Source of the DNA: Hymenobacter monticola
Lineage (GTDB): Bacteria > Bacteroidota > Bacteroidia > Cytophagales > Hymenobacteraceae
DNA length: 64,000 nucleotides
Reading direction: 5' to 3'
Assembly (NCBI RefSeq): GCF_022811645.1
Contig: NZ_CP094534.1
Coordinates: 2,046,001 to 2,110,000, forward strand
Positions 34,499 to 42,137 of this stretch are shown here, piece after piece. The notes below the pieces were generated by a model. It had not been told where the DNA came from, made no database searches, and worked only from the letters and a program-made list of their open reading frames with translations. Positions within the stretch are counted from its first letter, which is position 1, and every line of letters begins with the position of its first letter. The translations under genes and the position numbers were made by a program.

Positions 34499-34981
34499 TC
34501 ACATCAGCAGCTTGGCAAATTCACGCTTGTTGGCCGGGTAGCGGTTGAACGTGCCCATGCCACGCGCTACGGCTACGTTCTCCTGGCCTTCCTGCACGCG
34601 ATAGATGACGCAGCTGCTCACCACCAACGAGTTGCCGGCGTGGTCGACGTCACCGCGGGCTACCAGTGTGTCGTGCAGATGCACGGCGTGGAGGTAGTTC
34701 ATCTTGAATTCGACCGTCGAAACAAATTCGAGTTTGGTGAAGGCCAGGGTGAGGGCGGCAGCGCCCAATGCGGCGTCCATGAGGCCGGCCAGCACGCCGC
34801 CGTGGCAGGTGCCAGGGGAGGAGAGGTGCTCCTCGCGCACGGTCATGCGGTATTCGGCGTGGCCGGGCTCGGGCACGGTCAGGGTCATGCCATTGGTGCG
34901 GCCGTAGTGGTTCATCTGGTCGTAGGCGGCTACCATGGCGGCTAATTCGGGCACGGGACGGGGCGAGGTTGTTTCGGACAT
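34499..34981 (-). CDS. PaaI-type hotdog thioesterase
   Basis: A 160-residue hotdog-fold thioesterase. The signature HLSSPGTCHGGVLAGLMDAALGAAA (His and Gly of HGG, acidic Asp nine residues later) is the PaaI/4HBT active-site helix. It is followed by FVSTVEFKMNYLHAV and a C-terminal VARGMGTFNR. Enzymes of this family hydrolyse acyl-CoA, including ring-hydroxylated phenylacetyl-CoA in phenylacetate catabolism. A paa operon lies about 18 kb away in this window, but the gene is not linked to it. The assignment to phenylacetate is therefore only a possibility. Confidence 0.85.
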   Translation of the reverse strand: MSETTSPRPVPELAAMVAAYDQMNHYGRTNGMTLTVPEPGHAEYRMTVREEHLSSPGTCHGGVLAGLMDAALGAAALTLAFTKLEFVSTVEFKMNYLHAVHLHDTLVARGDVDHAGNSLVVSSCVIYRVQEGQENVAVARGMGTFNRYPANKREFAKLLM

Positions 34982-35113
34982 GCGGACTTGGAATGGAATG
35001 ACGAAGCTTGAGGCAGTATGGTACGAGTGCTCCGGAATTTCATTTCGGATGCCGAAACAAACCTGCGGTAGTTGCCCACACGTCCTGATATAAAATTTTG
35101 GGGTACTGGTGCC

Positions 35114-35575
35114 TTACAAATGCTTCTGCATCAGAAAGTGCGGGATGAGGCCAAATAATAGGTGCGACGGCTCCATCACCGCGTAGCCCAGCCTTTCATA
35201 AAAGCCCACGGCCGCCTCCCGCGAATGCAACACCACTTCCGTGAGCCCGGCCGTGCGGGCCTGCGCTTCTAGGTAGGCCACCACCTCACGCCCCAGGCCG
35301 CGGCCCGCGGCCTCTGGCGCCACGGCCATGAAGCGAATCTGGCCCTGCGCGGGGCCGGTAGGTTGGAGCATTCCCACCGCTAAGGCCACCGGCGTTTCGG
35401 CGGCCTCGTCGGCCAGCAGCAGGGCGTGCATGGTGCCGGGCTCGTCGTCGGCGGGCACGCGCTCGGAGCCGGGGGGCTGCTGCCAGGGCTGGCGCAGCAC
35501 GGCGTAGCGCAGGTGGTAGTAGGCGGCCCACTCGGCGGGGGTGCGCGGCGGACGAACGATGGGGGCGGAAGTCAT
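35114..35575 (-). CDS. GNAT family acetyltransferase
   Basis: A 153-residue acetyltransferase. The start is set at ATG 35575 (MTSAPIVRPPRTPAEWAAYY); the frame runs further upstream to 35740 but would overlap the yajQ promoter region and start. The acetyl-CoA loop is FMAVAPEAAGRGLGREVVAY (R-G-L-G) near residues 84-103, and EVVLHSREAAVGFYERLGY is the second GNAT signature. The acceptor is unknown. It is divergent from yajQ, 103 bases apart. Confidence 0.88.
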   Translation of the reverse strand: MTSAPIVRPPRTPAEWAAYYHLRYAVLRQPWQQPPGSERVPADDEPGTMHALLLADEAAETPVALAVGMLQPTGPAQGQIRFMAVAPEAAGRGLGREVVAYLEAQARTAGLTEVVLHSREAAVGFYERLGYAVMEPSHLLFGLIPHFLMQKHL

Positions 35576-35678
35576 GAGGAAAGAATGAAGACGAGCGCAA
35601 CCCCGGCCGGAACCGGGCGTTACCTTTACGCCCCGGCTGCGGCCGGTTTCTCTTCCCAAAACTACTTCTCTTCCCGCC

Positions 35679-36170
35679 ATGGCTTCCTTCGACATCGTGA
35701 GCAAAGTGGACCCGCAAACCCTCGAAAACGCGGTGAACACAGCCCAAAAAGAACTCCAGACCCGCTACGACCTGCGCGACACCAAGGGCGGCATCGAGCT
35801 CAACAAAAAGGAAAACACCATTCTCCTGTCGTCCGAAAACTCCATGCGCATCAAGGCCTTGGAGGACATTCTGCTGGGCCGCGTGGTGAAGCAGGGCATC
35901 GACGGCACCAGCCTCGATTTCACGGCCGACGAGCAGCCCAGCGGCCAGCTCATCAAGAAAACAATCAAGGTGCGTGCTGGGGTCGATAAGGAGTACGGCC
36001 GCAAAATCATCAAGGCCATCAAGGACGCCAAGGTGAAGGTAGAAGCCCAGATGCAGGACGACCAGGTGCGCGTGACATCGAAGAAAATCGACGATTTGCA
36101 GGCCGCCATCGCCGTGCTGCGCAAGGCCGACATCGGGTTGCCGCTGCAGTTCGTGAACATGAAATCGTAG
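35679..36170 (+). CDS. yajQ: YajQ family nucleotide-binding protein
   Basis: A 163-residue protein, the usual YajQ length. It starts MASFDIVSKVDPQTLENAVN and contains RYDLRDTKGGIELNKKENTI, LLGRVVKQGIDGTSLDF and KIIKAIKDAKVKVEAQMQDD, and ends in ADIGLPLQFVNMKS. YajQ proteins bind cyclic di-GMP in some bacteria and also bind nucleic acids and nucleotides; the ligand here is not proved. A -7-like TACCTTTA lies at 35622-35629, but I see no good -33 box. Confidence 0.92.
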   Translation: MASFDIVSKVDPQTLENAVNTAQKELQTRYDLRDTKGGIELNKKENTILLSSENSMRIKALEDILLGRVVKQGIDGTSLDFTADEQPSGQLIKKTIKVRAGVDKEYGRKIIKAIKDAKVKVEAQMQDDQVRVTSKKIDDLQAAIAVLRKADIGLPLQFVNMKS

Positions 36171-36184
36171 GTAGGTTAACGAAC

Positions 36185-36287
36185 TGTCATTCTGAGCACA
36201 GCGAAGGACCTTATCAGCATAGAACGAAGCCAACGTAATACAATTGGCGCAGGCGCGATAAGGTCCTTCGTTGCGCTCAGGATGACA
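36185..36287. repeat. Palindromic element, family B, copy 2 (103 bp)
   Basis: Arms 36185-36215 and 36257-36287 match at 28 of 31 positions (TGTCATTCTGAGCACAGCGA on the left). The centre keeps the AATTGGCGCAGGCG segment also seen in copy 1 (12319-12420). It lies between yajQ and the TerC gene. Confidence 0.85.
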
Positions 36288-36324
36288 GCCGTTCGGTTTA
36301 TTCTTCATTCCTCATTCAAAAAAA

Positions 36325-37095
36325 GTGTACGACTTCGGAGCCTTTGCCCACGCTGCCACCTGGGTTAGTCTGCTGACCCTCACGTTCATGGAAATCGTGT
36401 TGGGCATCGACAACATCATTTTCATTTCCATTGTCGTCAACCGGCTGCCCAAAGAGCAGCAGGCGCGGGGCCGCACCATTGGCCTGCTGCTGGCGCTGCT
36501 GTTTCGCATTGGCCTGCTGCTGAGCATTTCCTGGATTGTGAGCTTGCGCAATCCGCTGTTCAACCTGCCCGATTTTCCGTGGCTCAACCAGCCCTTCGGT
36601 GTGACCGGGCGCGACCTGATTCTGCTGGCCGGCGGCTTGTTCCTGATGTACAAGAGCACCACCGAGATTCACACCAAGCTGCAAGGCGAGGAGGACGACG
36701 AAACCGGCGGCAAAGGCCAGACGTCGATGCTGAATGTGATTCTGCAGATTATCGTCATCGACATTGTGTTCAGCTTCGACTCCATCCTGACCGCCGTGGG
36801 CCTCGTGGACAATGTGCTGGTGATGATTGCGGCCGTGATTTGCGCCATGGGCATCATGCTCACGTTCAGCGGTGCCGTGGCCAACTTCGTGAACAACAAC
36901 CCCACCATCAAGATGCTGGCGCTGTCGTTCCTCATCATGATTGGCTTCATGCTGGTGATGGAAGCTGCCCACAAAGAAATCGAAAAAGGCTACCTCTATT
37001 TCGCCATGGCCTTTTCGCTGATTGTGGAGTTGCTGAACCTGCGCCTGCGCAAGAAAGCCAAGCCCGTGCAGCTGCGCGACTCGCAGTACGACTAG
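36325..37095 (+). CDS. TerC family membrane protein
   Basis: A 256-residue integral membrane protein with about seven helices. The TerC signatures are present: SLLTLTFMEIVLGIDNIIFI near the N-terminus and QIIVIDIVFSFDSILTAVGL in the middle, each with the conserved Asp that probably binds metal. The start is GTG 36325, with no ATG in reach before the conserved region. TerC-type proteins (including Alx and MeeF) are manganese or other metal exporters that help load secreted metalloproteins. The stop is followed 4 bases later by a perfect 92-base palindrome. Confidence 0.9.
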   Translation: MYDFGAFAHAATWVSLLTLTFMEIVLGIDNIIFISIVVNRLPKEQQARGRTIGLLLALLFRIGLLLSISWIVSLRNPLFNLPDFPWLNQPFGVTGRDLILLAGGLFLMYKSTTEIHTKLQGEEDDETGGKGQTSMLNVILQIIVIDIVFSFDSILTAVGLVDNVLVMIAAVICAMGIMLTFSGAVANFVNNNPTIKMLALSFLIMIGFMLVMEAAHKEIEKGYLYFAMAFSLIVELLNLRLRKKAKPVQLRDSQYD

Positions 37096-37099
37096 AGGA

Positions 37100-37191
37100 T
37101 TTCACCGCAGAGGGCGCAGAAGAAAGACGCAGAGGGCCGCAGAACGTTCTGCGGCCCTCTGCGTCTTTCTTCTGCGCCCTCTGCGGTGAAA
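37100..37191. repeat. Perfect 92-base palindrome, family E
   Basis: Bases 37100-37145 (TTTCACCGCAGAGGGCGCAG...) and 37146-37191 are exact reverse complements with no loop. The half-site contains internal GCAGAGGGC/GCAGAGGGC repeats. It lies 4 bases after the TerC stop and 4 bases before the stop of the convergent hypothetical gene, so it fills the whole gap. It may serve as the transcription end for both genes. Confidence 0.95.
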
Positions 37192-37195
37192 ACCG

Positions 37196-37606
37196 TTAGC
37201 CCGCCAAAACCACCACACTGTCTGCCTGGTCGAGCACGCGGCGCAGGGCCATTTCCAGCAAGCGGCGGTTCAGCTCGGAGCGGTGCTGGCGGTAGAAAGC
37301 GTATTCTTCGGTGGTGAACTGACCGGAAGTCAGCCCCACCACGGTGTAGCGCAGCTTGGTGTTGCGGGTGAGCAATTCGGTGAGCTGGTGGTGCTGGTCG
37401 GTGGGCCGTAGGGCAATGTGGTGGTCGCGCACAAAATCGGCCACCACGGCCAGGAGCAGGTCGTTTTGCAGCTTGAGCACCGGGCGGAGCGTGGCGTGCA
37501 GAAAAGCGCCTACGGTGCCGTCGGCGTCGGTGGTTTCGGTGGGCACGAGGGGGCGCAGGGCCAGCAAGGCGTCGTTGGGGCGCGCGGATGGGGGAGAAGG
37601 GAGCAT
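37196..37606 (-). CDS. Small conserved-looking protein of unknown function
   Basis: About 136 residues from ATG 37606 (MLPSPPSARPNDALLALRPL); the frame opens earlier but overlaps the SpoU gene. It is probably cytoplasmic and helical: residues 30-65 (VGAFLHATLRPVLKLQNDLL) and 100-130 (YRQHRSELNRRLLEMALRRV) look like amphipathic helices. No family motif is recognised. It lies 41 bases downstream of the SpoU methyltransferase on the same strand and may be co-transcribed. Confidence 0.6.
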   Translation of the reverse strand: MLPSPPSARPNDALLALRPLVPTETTDADGTVGAFLHATLRPVLKLQNDLLLAVVADFVRDHHIALRPTDQHHQLTELLTRNTKLRYTVVGLTSGQFTTEEYAFYRQHRSELNRRLLEMALRRVLDQADSVVVLAG

Positions 37607-37647
37607 AACCGGAAAACGAGGCCGTGCCCCAATGGTTTTGGCCGCGC

Positions 37648-38181
37648 CTACACCACGCCCAGCTTCACCAGCGCATCCCAGAGCACCACGCCGGCCGCCA
37701 CGCCCACGTTCAGCGAATGCTTGGTGCCGAATTGCGGGATTTCCACGGCCATGTCGCACAAAGCCAGCACCGCGTCTTCCACGCCAAAAACCTCGTTGCC
37801 CAGCACCAATGCCAGCGGCCGGCCAACTTCGGGCCGAAACTGCGGCAGCAGGACGCTGCCCGTGGTTTGCTCCACGGCCGCCACTTGGTAGCCGGCGGCT
37901 TTGAGGGCAGCCACGGCCGTCGCGGTTTCGGCCGCGTATTCCCAGGCCATGGATTCCTCGCTGCCCAGGGCCGTTTTGGTGATTTCGCGGTGCGGCGGGC
38001 GCGGCGTGTAGCCGCAGAGGTAGATTTTTTCGAGCGCGAAGGCGTCGGCCGTGCGGAAAATGGCGCCCACGTTGTGCATGCTGCGCACGTTGTCGAGCAC
38101 TAAAACCACGGGGCTTTTGGGCGTACTTTTGAAATCATCCACCGAGGCCCGGTTCAGCTCGGCCATTGTGAGTTTTCGCAT
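37648..38181 (-). CDS. TrmH/SpoU family RNA 2'-O-methyltransferase
   Basis: A 177-residue SPOUT methyltransferase. Motif 1 is LDNVRSMHNVGAIFRTADAF (with the catalytic Asn/Arg), motif 2 is LALVLGNEVFGVEDAVLALC, and motif 3 is IPQFGTKHSLNVGVAAGVVL, which forms the trefoil knot that binds S-adenosylmethionine. It lacks the extra N-terminal domain of RlmB, so it is a short TrmH-like enzyme acting on tRNA or rRNA. The exact site is unknown. It is divergent from mutS. Confidence 0.92.
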   Translation of the reverse strand: MRKLTMAELNRASVDDFKSTPKSPVVLVLDNVRSMHNVGAIFRTADAFALEKIYLCGYTPRPPHREITKTALGSEESMAWEYAAETATAVAALKAAGYQVAAVEQTTGSVLLPQFRPEVGRPLALVLGNEVFGVEDAVLALCDMAVEIPQFGTKHSLNVGVAAGVVLWDALVKLGVV

Positions 38182-38341
38182 GGAAATAGCGCGAACTTTG
38201 CGGTTCGCTTTGTCGGTTTAAAATAGGGTGGCCCGCTGGTTTGATGTGTTTCATCAGGCCGCGTTCGTCGCTGCGGAAGCGGCCGCTCTTTTCTCGTTCA
38301 CATCAAAATGCTGCGCCCTGCAAAGGTCGCGCGCCGTTGCC

Positions 38342-41119
38342 TTGCCTGCACCCAAAAAAGAATTCGTCATCAAATCCGTCGGCCCCGACCACTTCACCGT
38401 GCCCATCCCGGCCGTGAGCGAAACGCCGCTGATGAAGCAGTATTACCAGCTCAAGCAGCAGCACCCGGGCGCGGTGCTGCTGTTTCGGGTGGGCGATTTT
38501 TACGAAACCTTCGGGGAGGACGCCGTCACGGCCGCCCGCATTCTCGACATCACGCTCACCAAGCGCGGCGCCGGCAGCAGCAGCGAAGTGGCGCTGGCGG
38601 GCTTCCCGCACCACTCCCTCGACAACTACCTGCCCAAGCTAGTGCGCGCTGGCCAGCGCGTGGCCATCTGCGACCAGCTCGAAAACCCCAAAGAAGCCAA
38701 GGGACTCGTCAAGCGCGGCATCACTGAACTGGTGACGCCCGGCGTGAGCATGCACGACAACGTGCTCGAACGCCGCTCGAACAACTACCTCGCCGCCATC
38801 CACTTCGGCAAGCAGGAGGCCGGCATTTCCTTCCTTGATATAAGCACCGGCGAGTTCCTGGCTGCCCAGGGCACCCTCGATTACCTGGGCAAGCTGATGC
38901 AGAATTTCAGCCCTGCCGAGGTGCTGTTCTGCAAGAAAAGCCGCTCAGATTTTGAGTTACACTTCGGCCCTGATTATTGCACCTACGTGCTGGATGACTG
39001 GGTTTTCGGGGCTGACTACGCCCACGATACCCTCACGCGCCACTTCCGCACCACTTCGCTCAAGGGCTTCGGGGTGGATAATTTGAAGGAAGGCGTCATC
39101 GCAGCCGGCTGCATTCTGCACTACCTCGCCGAAACCAAGCACACCGACATCCAGCACATCGCCAGCCTCGGCCGGCTTGAGGAGGACAAGTACGTCTGGC
39201 TCGACCGCTTCACGGTGCGCAACCTGGAGCTGGTGCAGGCCCAGCACCCCGGCGGCGTGCCCCTCATCGACGTGCTCGACCAAACCCTGACACCCATGGG
39301 CGCCCGCCTGCTGCGCAAGTGGATAGTGTTGCCCCTGAAAGAAGTAAGCCAAATTCAGCGGCGTCTCGATACCGTGGCTGCCCTAGTAGCCGACGAGGAA
39401 TTGCTCGGCGACCTCACCCAGCACCTGCGCCAGATAAACGACCTGGAGCGCCTGATATCCAAAGTGGCCGTGCGCCGTGTGAACCCGCGCGAGCTGTTGC
39501 AGCTGGCCCGTGCCCTCGAAGCCGTGGCGCCCATGCGCGAGCGGCTGGCCGCCTCCGGCGTGAAGGCGTTGGTGAAGCTGGCCGACCAGCTCAACCCCTG
39601 CGCCACCCTGCGCCAGGAAATCCTCACCAAAATCAAGCCCGACGCGCCCATCCTCACCAACCAGGGCGGCGTGCTGAACACGGGCGTCGATGCCGAGCTG
39701 GATGAGTTGCGGGCACTGGCTTTTTCGGGCAAGGACTTCCTGTTGCAGTTGCAACAACGGGAGCAGCGCAATACGGGCATCTCGTCGCTGAAAGTGGCTT
39801 ACAACAAGGTGTTTGGTTACTACCTCGAAGTGACCAACGCCCACAAAGACAAGGTGCCGGCCGAGTGGATTCGCAAGCAGACGCTGGTGAATGCCGAGCG
39901 CTACGTGACCGAAGAGCTGAAAACCTACGAGGAGAAAATCCTCAACGCCGAGGAAAAGCTATTCGTCATTGAGCAGAAAATCTACAACGACCTCGTGCTG
40001 GCGGCGCTCGATTTTGTGCCCCAGATTCAGCAAAACGCCCGTGCCATTGGCGTGACCGACTGCCTGGCCAGCTTCGCCCTCACGGCGCGGCAGCAGCGCT
40101 ACGTGCAGCCCGTGGTGAACGACGGCACCGTGCTCGACATCAAGGCCGGCCGTCACCCCGTCATCGAGCGGCAGTTGCCACCCGGCGAAAGCTACATTCC
40201 CAACGACATCTGCCTCGACCAGGACGAGCAACAGATTGTGGTGATAACCGGCCCCAACATGGCCGGTAAATCGGCCCTGCTGCGCCAGACGGCCCTCATC
40301 GTGCTGCTGGCCCAGATTGGCTCCTTCGTGCCCGCCGATGCCGCCACCGTAGGCATTATCGACAAGATTTTTACCCGCGTGGGTGCTTCCGACAACCTGA
40401 GCAAGGGCGAAAGTACCTTCATGGTGGAGATGACCGAAACCGCTTCTATTCTCAACAACCTCTCGGATAGAAGTTTGGTGCTCATGGATGAAATCGGGCG
40501 CGGCACCAGCACTTACGACGGCATCAGCATTGCCTGGGCCATTGTGGAGCACCTGCACAACAACCCCAAAGCCAAGGCCAAAACCCTTTTTGCTACTCAC
40601 TACCACGAGCTCAACCAGCTGGCCGACGACTGTGCCCGCGTGCGCAACTACAACGTGGCTGTGAAGGAGGCCGACGGTCGCATCCTGTTCTTGCGCAAGC
40701 TGCAGCCCGGCGGCTCCGAGCACAGCTTCGGCATCCACGTGGCGCGGCTGGCCGGCATGCCTACCTCAGTGGTGTTGCGGGCCAACGAAATCATGCACCA
40801 TCTGGAAGTGGAGCGTACCAGTGCGGGCGCCGATGATAATGCAGCTACGGAGTTTGACGACGTCTTGGCCGGCATCGAGTCCGGTAACGGCCGGGTGGGC
40901 ATTGCGGTGCCACCGCCTCGGCAGCCCGCCACGCCCCAGCCCCGTGCCACGGCAGCGGTGGCCACCGCGCCGCGGGCCCAGCTCAGCATCTTCGAGCCTT
41001 CCGACCCGGCTCTGGAGCGCATCCGCGAGCTGCTGCAGCACCTCGATGTGAACACGCTTACGCCCATCGAAGCGCTGATGAAGCTGAACGAACTGAAGCT
41101 GACGTTAGAGAAAGGTTAA
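38342..41119 (+). CDS. mutS: DNA mismatch repair protein MutS
   Basis: About 925 residues. The mismatch-recognition domain has [17 protein letters not shown] with the Phe-x-Glu wedge (near residue 53). The ATPase has Walker [15 protein letters not shown] (about 636), [16 protein letters not shown], Walker [21 protein letters not shown] and [11 protein letters not shown] variable acidic/Pro-Ala linker precedes the C-terminal helix that may bind MutL or the clamp. The start is unsure: there is no ATG before codon 31 (38432). The frame opens with GTG 38228, and TTG 38342 gives a plausible basic leader ([12 protein letters not shown]). I prefer TTG 38342. A tRNA gene follows. Confidence 0.93.
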   Translation: MPAPKKEFVIKSVGPDHFTVPIPAVSETPLMKQYYQLKQQHPGAVLLFRVGDFYETFGEDAVTAARILDITLTKRGAGSSSEVALAGFPHHSLDNYLPKLVRAGQRVAICDQLENPKEAKGLVKRGITELVTPGVSMHDNVLERRSNNYLAAIHFGKQEAGISFLDISTGEFLAAQGTLDYLGKLMQNFSPAEVLFCKKSRSDFELHFGPDYCTYVLDDWVFGADYAHDTLTRHFRTTSLKGFGVDNLKEGVIAAGCILHYLAETKHTDIQHIASLGRLEEDKYVWLDRFTVRNLELVQAQHPGGVPLIDVLDQTLTPMGARLLRKWIVLPLKEVSQIQRRLDTVAALVADEELLGDLTQHLRQINDLERLISKVAVRRVNPRELLQLARALEAVAPMRERLAASGVKALVKLADQLNPCATLRQEILTKIKPDAPILTNQGGVLNTGVDAELDELRALAFSGKDFLLQLQQREQRNTGISSLKVAYNKVFGYYLEVTNAHKDKVPAEWIRKQTLVNAERYVTEELKTYEEKILNAEEKLFVIEQKIYNDLVLAALDFVPQIQQNARAIGVTDCLASFALTARQQRYVQPVVNDGTVLDIKAGRHPVIERQLPPGESYIPNDICLDQDEQQIVVITGPNMAGKSALLRQTALIVLLAQIGSFVPADAATVGIIDKIFTRVGASDNLSKGESTFMVEMTETASILNNLSDRSLVLMDEIGRGTSTYDGISIAWAIVEHLHNNPKAKAKTLFATHYHELNQLADDCARVRNYNVAVKEADGRILFLRKLQPGGSEHSFGIHVARLAGMPTSVVLRANEIMHHLEVERTSAGADDNAATEFDDVLAGIESGNGRVGIAVPPPRQPATPQPRATAAVATAPRAQLSIFEPSDPALERIRELLQHLDVNTLTPIEALMKLNELKLTLEKG

Positions 41120-41180
41120 ATTTTTCGGGCTGAAAATGAAGCAGAAAGGGCCCTGGGGTGAAAATTTCCACACTAGGTAC

Positions 41181-41210
41181 TTGCTTCTCCAAAAAATGCC
41201 CCTACCTTTG
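41181..41210 (+). promoter_or_regulatory. Bacteroidota-type promoter of the tRNA-Gly gene
   Basis: TTG at 41181-41183 and TACCTTTG at 41203-41210 fit the -33/-7 consensus exactly, with a 19-base spacer. The tRNA begins 40 bases downstream. Confidence 0.7.
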
Positions 41211-41250
41211 TCGCACCATTCAGCACAACGAAACTTGTTCTGAACCTCCT

Positions 41251-41323
41251 GCGAGAGTAGCTCAGTTGGTAGAGCGCGACCTTGCCAAGGTCGAGGTCGC
41301 GAGTTCGAACCTCGTCTCCCGCT
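41251..41323 (+). tRNA. tRNA-Gly (anticodon GCC)
   Basis: A full cloverleaf: acceptor GCGAGAG/CTCCCGC (one A-C mismatch), D-arm with AGCTCAGTTGGTAGAGC, anticodon stem CGACC/GGTCG around TTGCCAA (anticodon GCC), T-arm GCGAG-TTCGAAC-CTCGT, discriminator T. CCA is not encoded. A terminator follows at 41331. Confidence 0.95.
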
Positions 41324-41330
41324 CAAAAAA

Positions 41331-41355
41331 ACGCCGCCTTCGGGCGGCGTTTTTG
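41331..41355 (+). terminator. Rho-independent terminator after tRNA-Gly
   Basis: ACGCCGCC-TTCG-GGCGGCGT followed by TTTTG, starting 8 bases after the tRNA end. The UUCG tetraloop makes it very stable. Confidence 0.9.
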
Positions 41356-41374
41356 TTTTCTGCCAAGTCTGAAA

Positions 41375-41866
41375 ATGGCCGCTACCCGCAAATGCCTGAG
41401 CACCGACGATGAATTTAGGCTGGCCGTGGCCGAAAGCCTCTCGGTGGCCCAAGTGCTGGGCCGCATTGGGCTGGTGCCGGCCGGTGGCAACTACAAAACC
41501 GTGCACACCCGCATCGCCAAGCTGGGGTTGGACACCAGCCATTTCACGGGTGCCGCCTGGAACCAGGGGGCGCGGTATCGCACGCTGGGACCTGCGTTTT
41601 CGTGGGAAAACGTGTTGGTTGAGAATTCAGCCTATACGTCCACGTATCGGCTACGAAATCGCCTGATTGAGCATGGAATAAAAGGACACCGGTGCGAAAA
41701 ATGCGGGTTGACCGAATGGCAACAGGAGCCTATCCCATTGGAGCTTCATCACGCCAATGGCATCAATAATGACCATCGACTTGCTAACTTGCAGTTGCTT
41801 TGTCCTAATTGCCACGCGCTAACGGAAAATTATCGGGGCAAGAATCAGAGCAGAAAAAAGGCATAA
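41375..41866 (+). CDS. HNH endonuclease between two tRNA genes
   Basis: 163 residues from ATG 41375 (MAATRKCLSTDDEFRLAVAE); the frame is open upstream but that part would run through tRNA-Gly and its terminator. The N-terminal half looks like a small helix-turn-helix or DNA-binding region (SLSVAQVLGRIGLVPAGGNY, VHTRIAKLGLDTSHF). The C-terminal half is a zinc-ribbon HNH nuclease: CEKCGLTEWQ, LELHHANGINNDHRLANLQL and LCPNCHALTENY. This is the HNH type common in phages, homing elements and stand-alone nucleases. It ends 8 bases before tRNA-Leu, so the gene is tightly packed between the two tRNAs. Confidence 0.88.
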   Translation: MAATRKCLSTDDEFRLAVAESLSVAQVLGRIGLVPAGGNYKTVHTRIAKLGLDTSHFTGAAWNQGARYRTLGPAFSWENVLVENSAYTSTYRLRNRLIEHGIKGHRCEKCGLTEWQQEPIPLELHHANGINNDHRLANLQLLCPNCHALTENYRGKNQSRKKA

Positions 41867-41874
41867 CTGCCTAT

Positions 41875-41958
41875 GCCAGAGTGGTGTAATTGGTAGCCAC
41901 GCGACACTTAAACTGTCGTTTCCGTAAGGAAGTACGGGTTCGAGTCCCGTCTCTGGTA
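41875..41958 (+). tRNA. tRNA-Leu (anticodon TAA)
   Basis: An 84-base class II tRNA: acceptor GCCAGAG/CTCTGGT (terminal G-T), anticodon stem CGACA/TGTCG with loop CTTAAAC (anticodon TAA), a long variable arm TTTCC-GTAA-GGAAG, T-arm ACGGG-TTCGAGT-CCCGT, discriminator A. A terminator follows. Confidence 0.93.
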
Positions 41959-41960
41959 CA

Positions 41961-42001
41961 AATAAAAAGCCCTTCATCATGCGGTGAAGGGCTTTTTATT
42001 T
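41961..42001 (+). terminator. Rho-independent terminator after tRNA-Leu
   Basis: AAAAAGCCCTTCA (41964-41976) pairs with TGAAGGGCTTTTT (41985-41997) around an eight-base loop. The extreme ends AAT/ATT extend the stem. Confidence 0.88.
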
Positions 42002-42137
42002 GGCGCAATTCCAGCGCACGGCGTGGGCAATGTCACCAATTGCGCAAACGATTATCTTGTTGCTTCCGCTCTGGAAAAGGACCTTTGCCGGACTGGCTGA
42101 ACAAGCATTTTAACCAGCTTTACTTTATTAAAATCGC

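Noticed and set aside
41282..41374. Upstream extension of the HNH gene
   Set aside because: It would translate part of tRNA-Gly and its terminator.
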